From: Gemmatimonadota bacterium
GTDB lineage: Bacteria > Gemmatimonadota > Gemmatimonadetes > JACCXV01 > JAHWKZ01
DNA: 12,752 nt
Reading direction: 5' to 3'
Assembly (NCBI GenBank): GCA_019347645.1
Contig: JAHWKZ010000032.1
Location: 1 to 12,752, forward strand
The stretch's first letter is position 1. Each line of letters starts with the position of its first letter. Shown piece after piece: positions 1 through 8,315 of this stretch. The translations under genes and the position numbers were made by a program. A model generated the notes under the pieces. That model saw nothing but the letters and a program-made list of their open reading frames with translations, was not told the origin of the DNA and did not search any database.

Positions 1-352
1 ACTGCGCCGCGACGGGGTCGACGTGCTCGGAGCCCTCCAGCAGCCGGGCGGGGACCACGCCCTCGCGGACCGCCGCACGGTCGCCGTGGGCGTCGGCGAC
101 GAAGGCGTCCAGCGCGCGCACGCGCTGGGTCAGGCCGGCGCACAGGTCCTCCCACTCGACGGCGCCCAGCAGGCGCGGCACGGGGTCGACGCGGAACGGG
201 TGGCCGTCGAACACGCAGCCCTGGGCGGCCAGCCGCGCGGCGACCGCCTCGTCCAGAGCCGCCAGGTCCTCGTCGCCCAATGCTTCGAGCAGCTCTGCGT
301 AGGCCTCCGCGGGCCCGCCAGGGATCGTGGTCTCGTCATGGGCGATGGTCAT
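1..352 (-). CDS. Circularly permuted ATP-grasp protein, N-terminal fragment
   Basis: This minus-strand frame is open from an ATG at 352-350 to the window edge, giving the first 117 residues of a longer protein. A GTG two codons upstream (358-356) is an alternative start. I recognise the N-terminal pattern of the circularly permuted ATP-grasp type 2 family (the old DUF404/DUF407 group). It has a short acidic lead, an AYAELLEALGDEDLAALDEA helix, then FRVDPVPRLLGAVEWEDLCAGL and a helix with VRALDAFVADAHGDRAAVREG. Family members are peptide- or amide-forming ligases, often near transglutaminase-like and alpha-E genes, and the substrate is usually unknown. The ATP-binding residues lie beyond the window, so activity cannot be judged. 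The gene sits 36 bases downstream of a glutamine-amidotransferase fragment on the same strand, so the two were probably cotranscribed. No clear Shine-Dalgarno sequence precedes either start. Confidence 0.72.
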   Translation of the reverse strand, partial: MTIAHDETTIPGGPAEAYAELLEALGDEDLAALDEAVAARLAAQGCVFDGHPFRVDPVPRLLGAVEWEDLCAGLTQRVRALDAFVADAHGDRAAVREGVVPARLLEGSEHVDPVAAQ

Positions 353-388
353 GGGCACGGCACCCGCCGTACCCGCTGAGTGCGGGTA

Positions 389-567
389 CTACGAGATCAT
401 GGACGGACGGTTGGCCGTAGCGGCCGCCGTGAAGGCCGCGAACAGGGCCCGCTGCTGCGGCGTATCCAGCGACTCGACGTGCCACTGCACGCCCACGAGG
501 AACCGATGGTCGGGGTCCTCGAGGCCCTCGACCAGGTGGCCCTCGACCGGCACCTGGACGCCGACGG
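389..567 (-). pseudogene. Class I glutamine amidotransferase (peptidase C26 / PuuD-like), C-terminal fragment
   Basis: This minus-strand frame ends at TAG (391-389). Its last roughly 58 residues include EGLEDPDHRFLVGVQWHVES, followed by a helical LDTPQQRALFAAFTAAA tail. In peptidase C26 enzymes such as gamma-glutamyl-GABA hydrolase, the motif GVQWHPE near the C-terminus supplies the His and Glu of the Cys-His-Glu triad. Both are kept here, and the usual Pro is Val. Everything upstream (the Cys nucleophile elbow and most of the fold) is missing, because the frame runs straight into the divergent cmk start at 568 and becomes antisense to it. The gene is therefore broken rather than merely short. 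The downstream ATP-grasp gene suggests an original ligase/amidase pair acting on gamma-glutamyl compounds, which is inference. Exact family membership beyond class I GATase is moderately sure. Confidence 0.72.
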
Positions 568-1287
568 ATGACCGTCGCCGTCGTCGCGATCGATGGCCCG
601 GCCGCGACGGGCAAGTCCACCACCGCGCGCTACGTGGCGCACGAGCTCGGGTGGCGCTACATCGACAGCGGAGCGTTCTACCGCGTCGCGGCGCTCCTCG
701 CGCTCCGATCCGACGTCGATCTCGACGACCCGGGCGACCGGGCCCGGCTCCGGGCGTCGCTCGCCGAAGCCGAGGTCGAGCAGCGGATGGTCGGCGGACG
801 GCTCCACACGCGGCTGGACGGCCGGGACGTGACCGACGCGATCCGCTCGCCCGCGGTCACCCGGATCGTCTCCCGGGTCGCCGACGACCCGGAGCTCCGG
901 GAGCTGGTCAACGAGGGGCTGCGGGACCGGGTGGGGCGGGAGCCGGCGGTGATCGACGGCCGCGACATCGGCTCGATCGTCTTCCCGGACGCCCTCCTCA
1001 AGATCTACCTCGACGCATCGCTCGAGGAGCGGGCCCGCCGACGCGCGCGCGAGGCGGAGCCTCCGGACCGGGCCGAAGACCCCGCGGTCCTGGCCTCCTA
1101 CGAGGAGAGCCTGGCCGTGCGCGACCGCGCCGACCGCGCGCGGACGACCGGCGCGCTCGCGCCCGCCCGGGACGCCGTCCACGTGGACACCAGCGAACTC
1201 GACCTTGACACCCAGGCCGCCCGGATCCTCCACCTGGTCCGCGAGCGGCTCGGCGAAACCCCCTCCCCGACGCGCGGAACCCCTTGA
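568..1287 (+). CDS. cmk: Cytidylate kinase
   Basis: This enzyme phosphorylates CMP and dCMP to the diphosphates with ATP in the cytoplasm. The 239 residues match the usual bacterial length (E. coli about 227). Visible motifs are the Walker A loop GPAATGKST at 10-18, the substrate-site IDSGAFYRVAAL near 32-43, and the conserved DGRDIGSIVFPDA at 130-142. A LID region rich in Arg follows at about 155-161, and the C-terminal SYEESLAVRDRADRAR helix is typical. The ATG at 568 is the first in frame that makes a family-like start (MTVAVVAIDGPAATGK). It has no good Shine-Dalgarno, and the sequence just before it belongs to a broken antisense amidotransferase, so the native upstream region is probably absent. 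rpsA follows on the same strand after 141 bases; cmk-rpsA is a classic conserved pair. Confidence 0.96.
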   Translation: MTVAVVAIDGPAATGKSTTARYVAHELGWRYIDSGAFYRVAALLALRSDVDLDDPGDRARLRASLAEAEVEQRMVGGRLHTRLDGRDVTDAIRSPAVTRIVSRVADDPELRELVNEGLRDRVGREPAVIDGRDIGSIVFPDALLKIYLDASLEERARRRAREAEPPDRAEDPAVLASYEESLAVRDRADRARTTGALAPARDAVHVDTSELDLDTQAARILHLVRERLGETPSPTRGTP

Positions 1288-1291
1288 TGCA

Positions 1292-1309
1292 CAAGGGCGA
1301 TCGCCCTTG
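1292..1309. repeat. 18-base perfect palindrome downstream of cmk
   Basis: The sequence CAAGGGCGATCGCCCTTG is perfectly self-complementary and begins five bases after the cmk stop codon. A second palindrome, GACCGCGGTC (1309-1318), abuts it and shares one base. As RNA, the first could form a 7-bp stem with a GATC loop. A T-run lies 24 bases beyond it, not directly after, so it is a poor intrinsic terminator. It overlaps the putative -35 box of the rpsA promoter, which makes an operator role possible. The core GCGATCGC also resembles general iterated palindromes, so chance or a methylation target cannot be excluded. Confidence 0.5.
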
Positions 1310-1335
1310 ACCGCGGTCGGGCGACGGAGTAGGTT
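1307..1335 (+). promoter_or_regulatory. Candidate sigma-70-type promoter for rpsA
   Basis: TTGACC (1307-1312) matches the -35 consensus at five of six positions. After exactly 17 bases, TAGGTT (1330-1335) resembles a -10 box at three of six, keeping the TA start and the final T. Transcription would begin near 1342, giving an rpsA leader of roughly 87 nt. The -35 box overlaps two palindromes, so access by RNA polymerase may be controlled. The -10 match is weak, so this is a prediction only. Confidence 0.45.
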
Positions 1336-1342
1336 TTTTCGT

Positions 1343-1386
1343 CTGGTGAACACCGGCGCGCCCGTGGCGCGGACGACTTCGTCCGC
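1343..1386 (+). promoter_or_regulatory. Structured 5' leader of rpsA with overlapping hairpins
   Basis: Three inverted repeats follow one another. CTGGTG-AA-CACCGG (1343-1356) is nearly symmetrical. CGCGCC-CGT-GGCGCG (1357-1371) is a perfect 6-bp stem with a 3-nt loop. GCGGACG-ACTT-CGTCCGC (1369-1386) is a perfect 7-bp stem with a 4-nt loop. The last two share bases 1369-1371 and so compete. The rpsA start codon 43 bases later lacks an obvious Shine-Dalgarno. In E. coli, rpsA is known to be translated from a structured leader with a degenerate Shine-Dalgarno and repressed by S1 itself. A similar arrangement here is inference. Confidence 0.4.
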
Positions 1387-1428
1387 CCCGGGCCTATTTG
1401 TGACTTCAAACTTCTGGACCCGCATTCG

Positions 1429-3468
1429 ATGAGCGAAACCAAGGACGATGCTCCCGGAACCGCCGAGGAGACGACGGACGGGGAATCCACCGCGACGATG
1501 ACCGATGAACAGGGCCATGATCAGGACGACGATCAGGACGACGAACAGGATACCAGGGTGAGCGCCGAGGAGGCGAACCCCGAGACGACCCTCACGGCCG
1601 GGACAAGCCCGGCCGCCGTGGAGTTTCCCGCCGACGAGAAGCCCGCCGACGAGTTGCTCGACGAGGAGATCGAGAGGAGCGCCCGCGCGGTCGACATCCG
1701 CCCCGACCTCTTCGACGAAGACGAGTATTCCCTGGACGAGTACGAGGCGCTTCTCGGCATGTACGAGGAGTCGATCCAGGACATCAAGGAAGGGCAGATC
1801 GTCACCGGCCACATCCTGCGGGTCGACGAGAACGTGGTGGTCCTCGACGTCGGGTTCAAGAGCGAGGGCGCGGTCCCGGTGGACGAGTTCAAGCCCACCG
1901 ATTCGATGGAGGTCGGCGCGGAGGTCGACGTCTACCTCGAGAACCTCGAGGATCAGGACGGGCGGGTCGTCCTTTCCAAGAAGAAGGCCGACTTCTACAA
2001 GGTCTGGGACCTGATCCGCCACGCGTACGACACGGGCGAGATCGTCCAGGGGAGGCTGGCGCGGAAGATCAAGGGCGGCGTGATCGTCGATCTCTTCGGC
2101 GTGGACGCCTTCCTGCCCGGCAGCCAGATCGCGCTCCGGCGCGTCCCCGACATCGACGCCCTGATCGGGCAGACGATGGAGTTCAAGATCATCAAGCTCA
2201 ACAAGCGCCGGCGGAACATCGTAGTGTCCCGCCGGATGATCCTCGAGCAGATCCGCGAGGAGAAGCGAGGGCGGCTGCTGGAGGAGATCGAGGTCGGCCA
2301 GGTCCGCAAGGGCGTGGTCAAGAACATCACCGACTTCGGCGCGTTCATCGATCTCGGCGGCGCCGACGGCCTGCTCCACATCACCGACATGTCCTGGGGC
2401 CGCGTCGGGCATCCCTCCGAGCTCGTCTCGATCGGCGACGAGCTGGAGGTCAAGATCCTCGACCTGGATCTGGAGAACAACCGGATCTCGCTGGGGCTCA
2501 AGCAGCTCCAGCCCTACCCGTGGGAGAACGTGGCCGAGAAGTACCCTGTCGGCTCGCGGATCACCGGAAAGGTCGTCTCGATCACCAACTACGGCGCCTT
2601 CGTCGAGCTCGAGAAGGGCGTCGAAGGGCTGGTCCACATCTCGGAGATGAGCTGGACCCGCCACATCAAGCACCCCTCCAAGGTCGCCTCGATCGGCGAC
2701 ATCATCGAGGCGGTCGTCCTCAACGTGAACGAGGAGGAGGAGAAGATCTCCCTCGGGATGAAGCAGATCGAGAAGGATCCCTGGGAGTCCCTGGCCGACA
2801 AGTACCCGCCGGGCACGGTGATCGCCGGGAAGGTCCGCAACCTCACCTCCTTCGGCGCCTTCGTGGAGATCGAGGAGGGGATCGATGGTCTGGTCCACAT
2901 CAGCGACATGTCGTGGACCCGACGGATCCATCATCCTTCCGAGGTCGTCCGGAAGGGGGAGACGGTGAAGGTGCAGATCCTCAACATCGACACCGACAAC
3001 AAGCGGATCTCGCTGTCGATCAAGGACCTCGAGCAGAACCCCTGGCCCGCTCTGGCCGAGAAGTACGCCGTCGGCGTGGAGGTGGAAGGGAAGGTGATCC
3101 GGTTGCTGGACAAGGGCGTGGTCGTCGATCTCAACGACGAGGTCGAGGGATTCGTCCCGATCAGTCAGCTCGGCTATCGGGGTCTCGACTCGCCATCGGA
3201 CAAGTTCCGCGACGGCGATCTCCTCGAGCTCAAGGTGATCGAGTCCGACGCGGACAACCGGCGGATCGTCCTCTCCGTCATCGACATCCCCAGCCACCGC
3301 GAGCGCGGCGAGACGCCGGAGACGGCGCCCGCGGCGCAGGAGCCCGTCGAGGAGAAACCGCGGCGCGAGCGCAGGCGCCCCTCCACGCAGATGGCGGACG
3401 CCCTCGCCGAGGCCCGAACCGAGCTCGCCGGGGAAGAGTCGAGCGAACGGGAAGAGTCCGAGGAGTAG
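1429..3468 (+). CDS. rpsA: 30S ribosomal protein S1
   Basis: S1 binds mRNA at the 30S subunit and helps unfold structured or weak-Shine-Dalgarno leaders. The 679-residue protein carries six S1 (OB-fold) repeats at about 121-187, 202-269, 288-359, 372-446, 459-533 and 546-619. Repeats 3 to 5 show the strongest RNA-binding signature (for example TDFGAFIDL, GLLHITDMSW, GLVHISEMSW). The domain number is that of E. coli S1 (557 aa). The extra length comes from a very acidic, low-complexity N-terminal extension of about 110 residues containing DQDDDQDDEQD, and a charged C-terminal tail of about 60 residues. The ATG at 1429 is the natural start, since the frame has no other good start before the extension. 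No clear Shine-Dalgarno precedes it. The stop codon TAG overlaps the next gene's GTG by one base. Confidence 0.98.
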   Translation: MSETKDDAPGTAEETTDGESTATMTDEQGHDQDDDQDDEQDTRVSAEEANPETTLTAGTSPAAVEFPADEKPADELLDEEIERSARAVDIRPDLFDEDEYSLDEYEALLGMYEESIQDIKEGQIVTGHILRVDENVVVLDVGFKSEGAVPVDEFKPTDSMEVGAEVDVYLENLEDQDGRVVLSKKKADFYKVWDLIRHAYDTGEIVQGRLARKIKGGVIVDLFGVDAFLPGSQIALRRVPDIDALIGQTMEFKIIKLNKRRRNIVVSRRMILEQIREEKRGRLLEEIEVGQVRKGVVKNITDFGAFIDLGGADGLLHITDMSWGRVGHPSELVSIGDELEVKILDLDLENNRISLGLKQLQPYPWENVAEKYPVGSRITGKVVSITNYGAFVELEKGVEGLVHISEMSWTRHIKHPSKVASIGDIIEAVVLNVNEEEEKISLGMKQIEKDPWESLADKYPPGTVIAGKVRNLTSFGAFVEIEEGIDGLVHISDMSWTRRIHHPSEVVRKGETVKVQILNIDTDNKRISLSIKDLEQNPWPALAEKYAVGVEVEGKVIRLLDKGVVVDLNDEVEGFVPISQLGYRGLDSPSDKFRDGDLLELKVIESDADNRRIVLSVIDIPSHRERGETPETAPAAQEPVEEKPRRERRRPSTQMADALAEARTELAGEESSEREESEE

Positions 3469-5194
3469 TGGTCGGTCGCGCCGTCCTGACGGCCCTCGTG
3501 GTCGTCGGGCTCGCCGGCTGCGCTACCGCACGGGACGGTGATTCGCTGGCGCCGCCGCTCTCCGGCGGCCGGATCTCCCGCGCCGCGGAGGAGGCCGCCG
3601 AGGCCGAATACCAGGCGGGCCTGGAGGCGGTCGAAGCGGGCGACGACGAGACCGCCCTCCGCCATTTCAGCCGGGTCGTCGAGGAATACCCCGCCAGCCG
3701 CTGGTCCGGCGTCTCGCTGTACTGGCAGGGGCGCACCCAGTACCAGCTCGGGCAGGCCGCCGGCGCGGAGGCCTCGCTCGACCGCTACCTGAGACTCTCC
3801 CCCCGGGTCCCCTTCCGAGAGAGCGCCGTGCTGCTCCTCGCCAACAGCCGGTACGAGCAGCGCCGGTTCGCCGCCGCCCTCGAGGCCACCCTGCGCCTCG
3901 ACCATTCTCCCGCGGAACGGCTGGACGAGTTCCTGGAGCTCTCGCGGGACCTCCTGCGCCAGCTGCCACGCCCGGCGGTCGAAGAGGCCGTCCGCGCCAC
4001 CCCGTCCCGAAACTTCCTGTCCCCCTTCTACCTGCAGGCCGCCCGCTGGTCGTACGCCGCGGGGGACTCGACCCGCGGGCGGGAGCTCGCCGACCGCGTG
4101 CTCGCGCTCGACCCGCTTCCGGGCTTGGTGATCTCCGAGGCGCGGATGCTGGCGGGACCACCGGCCGAGGCCCGCGAGAGCCTCACCCGCCCCCGTCTCG
4201 GCTTCATCGCCCCCACGGAGGGGCGGTTCGCGGACGTCAGCCAGCAGATCCGCCGGGGCGTGGAGATCGCTCTCGAGGACGTCAACGATCGCCGGGCGGC
4301 GGAGATCGAGCTCGTCGTTCGTCCGACCCATGCCGATCCCGATTCCACCGCCGAGGTGATCCGCGACCTGGCCCGGGGAGAGCGCGTGCGGGCCATCCTG
4401 GGGCCGATCGTCAGCGAGGTGGCGCTGGGCGCCGCCGAGGTCGCGCGGGAGGAGGGAGTCACGCTGGTGAGCCCGACGGCGACCGACTCGCGGCTCCTCG
4501 CGATCGATCCCCGCGTCTTCACCGTCAACGCCCTGGACGGCTCGATCGGGCACACCATGGGGACGTACGCCGTGCGGAGCCTGGAGCGGCGGCGGGTCGC
4601 CATCCTGGCGCGGGACGACGCCTACGGCCGGATCCAGGCCGACGCCTTCGAGCAGGCGGTCCGTTCTGCCGGGGGCCGAGTCGTGCTGCGACGGGATTTC
4701 GAGGCCGGATCCGCCGACTTCACCGGCCACCTCAAGGCGGCCGTCCAGAGCGGCGCCCAGGCCCTGTTCATCTCCACCAACCGTCCCACCGACGCGCTGC
4801 GCGTTCTCAACCAGATGGCGTTCTACGAGCTGGGATCGATCCTTCCACTGGGGACCGACGCCTGGAACGACGACGCGTTCTACGATCAGGGGCGCGGGTT
4901 CGCGCGCGGCTACTTCGCCGATACGTTCAGCCGCGATCCCCGGGTGACCCGCTGGGAGACGTTCGCGGAGCGCTACCGCGAGCTCTTCGGCGAGGAGCCC
5001 CCCAACCTGATCCCCGCCTGGGGATACGATGCCGCACGGCTGGCTCTCGAGAGGCTCTCCACGGCGATCGCGTCCACCGGGCCGCCCGAGGAGGCCTACC
5101 GCGGCGCCTCCGCCTTTTTTCGGTTCGGACCCGACGGCGTCCGCCGGGCCGTGGTGATCCATCGGATCGAGCGCGGCCGCCCGGTCGCCGTGGA

Positions 5195-5201
<7 letters not shown>
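3468..5201 (+). CDS. LpoA-like lipoprotein: TPR domain plus periplasmic-binding (LppC/Peripla_BP) domain
   Basis: The protein has 577 residues. It opens with a lipoprotein signal: basic start, hydrophobic VLTALVVVGLAGC, and lipobox LAGC with Cys18 as the predicted lipidated residue, so it should be anchored in the envelope. Residues about 40-230 form TPR-like helix pairs (AEYQAGLEAVEAGDDETALRH and similar). From about 243 a type I periplasmic-binding fold begins (RLGFIAPTEGRFADVSQQIR) and runs to the end. It includes LGPIVSEVALGAAEVAREEG, LVSPTATD, and a late PNLIPAWGYDAARL segment. TPR followed by this fold is the architecture of the penicillin-binding-protein activator LpoA, and the second domain alone also resembles branched-chain amino-acid receptors. 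A peptidoglycan-synthesis role is therefore plausible but not shown. GTG at 3468 is chosen because it starts the signal peptide; GAGGAG lies just upstream. The 3' end overlaps the next gene. Confidence 0.8.
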
Positions 5202-6742
<1,541 letters not shown>

Positions 6743-6749
6743 TCCGTCC

Positions 6750-6770
6750 GGGCCGCAACGAGTTCGGCCC
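6750..6770 (+). promoter_or_regulatory. Short intergenic hairpin between the two carboxylase genes
   Basis: GGGCCG (6750-6755) and CGGCCC (6765-6770) form a perfect 6-bp inverted repeat around a 9-base loop. It sits between the carboxyltransferase stop (6742) and the accC ribosome-binding site. There is no T-run, so it is not a convincing terminator. It could tune mRNA stability or the subunit ratio, but in GC-rich DNA such stems also arise by chance. Confidence 0.3.
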
Positions 6771-6777
6771 GCCGACC

Positions 6778-6786
6778 GGAGGTGAT
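6778..6786 (+). promoter_or_regulatory. Strong Shine-Dalgarno for accC
   Basis: GGAGGTGAT is a full-length match to the anti-Shine-Dalgarno end of 16S rRNA and lies 5 bases before the ATG at 6792 (9 bases from its GGAGG core). It settles the start over the ATG embedded in the motif itself (6785). It is by far the best ribosome-binding site on the plus strand, so accC is probably translated independently of the gene before it. Confidence 0.8.
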
Positions 6787-6791
6787 GCACG

Positions 6792-8315
6792 ATGAAGACC
6801 TCGCGATCCCTCCGGCGCGTGCTGATCGCCAATCGGGGCGAGATCGCGGTCCGGGTGATCCGCGCCTGCCGGGAGGCGGGATGCGGATCCGTGGCGGTCT
6901 TCTCGGACGCCGACCGGGCGGCGCCTCACGTGTGGATGGCGGAACGCGCCGTCCGGATCGGGCCGGCGCCGTCGCGGGAGTCCTATCTCGACATCGATCG
7001 AATCCTCGCCGCCGCCCGCGAGACGGAGGCCGACGCGATCCACCCCGGCTACGGGTTCCTGGCCGAGAACGCGGTGTTCGCCGATGCGGTCGTCGACGCC
7101 GGGCTGGCATGGATCGGTCCGCCGCCCGGGGCCATCCGGGCCATGGGGGAGAAGACCGCCGCGCGGCGGACGATGGAGAGGGCCGGCGTTCCGGTCATTC
7201 CCGGGACGGTCGAGGCGGTCGCCGACGCCGGGGAGGCCGCCGCCGAGGCCGACCGCATCGGCTTTCCCGTCCTGCTGAAGGCGGCGGCCGGCGGGGGCGG
7301 GAAGGGGATGCGGGTGGTTCGCACTCCGGCGGAGCTGGCGCGGTCGTTTCGCGCCGCCTCCAGCGAGGCGAGGAGCGCCTTCGGCGACCCGGCGATCTAC
7401 CTGGAGCGGTACCTGGCCGGGGCGCGGCACGTGGAGATCCAGGTGGTAGCGGACGCCGACGGTGCCACGCTCCACCTGGGTGAGCGCGAGTGCTCGCTCC
7501 AGCGGCGCCACCAGAAGATCCTCGAGGAGTCCCCCGCACCGGGCGTGTCCGGGGAGACCCGACGCCGGATGGGCGCGGTGGCCGTCAGGGCCGCCGAGGC
7601 GGTCGGGTACGTGGGGGCCGGAACCGTCGAGTTTCTGCTGTCCCCGGAGGGGGAGTTCTTCTTCCTGGAGATGAACACCCGCCTCCAGGTGGAGCACCCG
7701 GTCACCGAGATGGTGACGGGACTCGACCTCGTCCATCTCCAGCTCGCGCTGGCGGCCGGCGAGCCGCTCCCCTTCGGCCAGGACGAGGTGGCGTGGAGGG
7801 GGCACGCCGTGGAGTGCCGGATCGCGGCCGAGGACCCCGAGAACGGCTTCCTTCCGGCCACCGGCCGGATCGAGGGATATCGCGAGCCGGCGGGGCCGGG
7901 CGTGCGATTCGACAGCGGGATCGCGTCCGGGACCACGGTCACCCCCCACTACGATCCCCTCCTCGCGAAGTGCGTGACGTGGGCCGAGACCCGCGCGAAG
8001 GCGCTCGACCGGATGGCGCGCGCTCTCGAGGAGACGGCGATCAGCGGCGTGACCACGAACCTCGGATTCCATCGCGCGCTCCTCGAAGCGCCGGCCTTGC
8101 GCGAGGGGGCCGTTCATACGGCGTGGCTGGAGGCGAACGCCCCGGAGGTCCTCGAGCGGATCGCCCACCGTCGACGGGCCGAGGCTCCGCTGGCCGCCGC
8201 GATCGCCGCGTGGCGGACGCACGTCGGCAGACGAGCCCCGTCCGCCCGGCGAGCGACCTCGCCGCCATCCCGCTCGGACTGGCGCGACGCGACCGACTGG
8301 GTCTGGTACCGATGA
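6792..8315 (+). CDS. accC: Biotin carboxylase subunit of an acyl-CoA carboxylase
   Basis: This ATP-grasp enzyme carboxylates biotin on its carrier protein using ATP and bicarbonate. Family marks are RVLIANRGEIAVRVIRACRE (9-28), IHPGYGFLAENAVFA (84-98), the glycine-rich ATP loop LKAAAGGGGKGMR (162-174), and the catalytic stretch ERECSLQRRHQKILEESPAP (231-250). Further on are FLEMNTRLQVEHPVTE (291-306) and the C-terminal lobe ending near 455. Length is 507 residues against about 450 for stand-alone AccC. The extra roughly 50 residues are Arg/Ala-rich and end in SDWRDATDWVWYR. They recall the beginning of the linker that, in MccA/PccA-type subunits, leads to the biotin-carrier domain, but no carrier domain or biotinylated MKM motif follows. 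The carrier must be encoded elsewhere. The stop overlaps the next ATG as ATGA. Confidence 0.95.
   Translation: MKTSRSLRRVLIANRGEIAVRVIRACREAGCGSVAVFSDADRAAPHVWMAERAVRIGPAPSRESYLDIDRILAAARETEADAIHPGYGFLAENAVFADAVVDAGLAWIGPPPGAIRAMGEKTAARRTMERAGVPVIPGTVEAVADAGEAAAEADRIGFPVLLKAAAGGGGKGMRVVRTPAELARSFRAASSEARSAFGDPAIYLERYLAGARHVEIQVVADADGATLHLGERECSLQRRHQKILEESPAPGVSGETRRRMGAVAVRAAEAVGYVGAGTVEFLLSPEGEFFFLEMNTRLQVEHPVTEMVTGLDLVHLQLALAAGEPLPFGQDEVAWRGHAVECRIAAEDPENGFLPATGRIEGYREPAGPGVRFDSGIASGTTVTPHYDPLLAKCVTWAETRAKALDRMARALEETAISGVTTNLGFHRALLEAPALREGAVHTAWLEANAPEVLERIAHRRRAEAPLAAAIAAWRTHVGRRAPSARRATSPPSRSDWRDATDWVWYR

Noticed and set aside
1292..1338. Intrinsic terminator after cmk (palindrome plus T-run)
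   Set aside because: The T-run lies 24 bases beyond the stem rather than directly after it, and it coincides with the -10 region of a better promoter candidate.
397..3297. A 966-codon open frame on the minus strand opposite cmk and rpsA
   Set aside because: It is antisense to two certain genes, reads as low-complexity Asp/Leu/Val/Arg sequence with no domain, and arises from the codon bias of GC-rich DNA.
3174..5162. Minus-strand open frame of 662 codons opposite the lipoprotein gene
   Set aside because: No recognisable family, composition typical of a GC-rich shadow frame, and the plus-strand gene has a signal peptide and domains.
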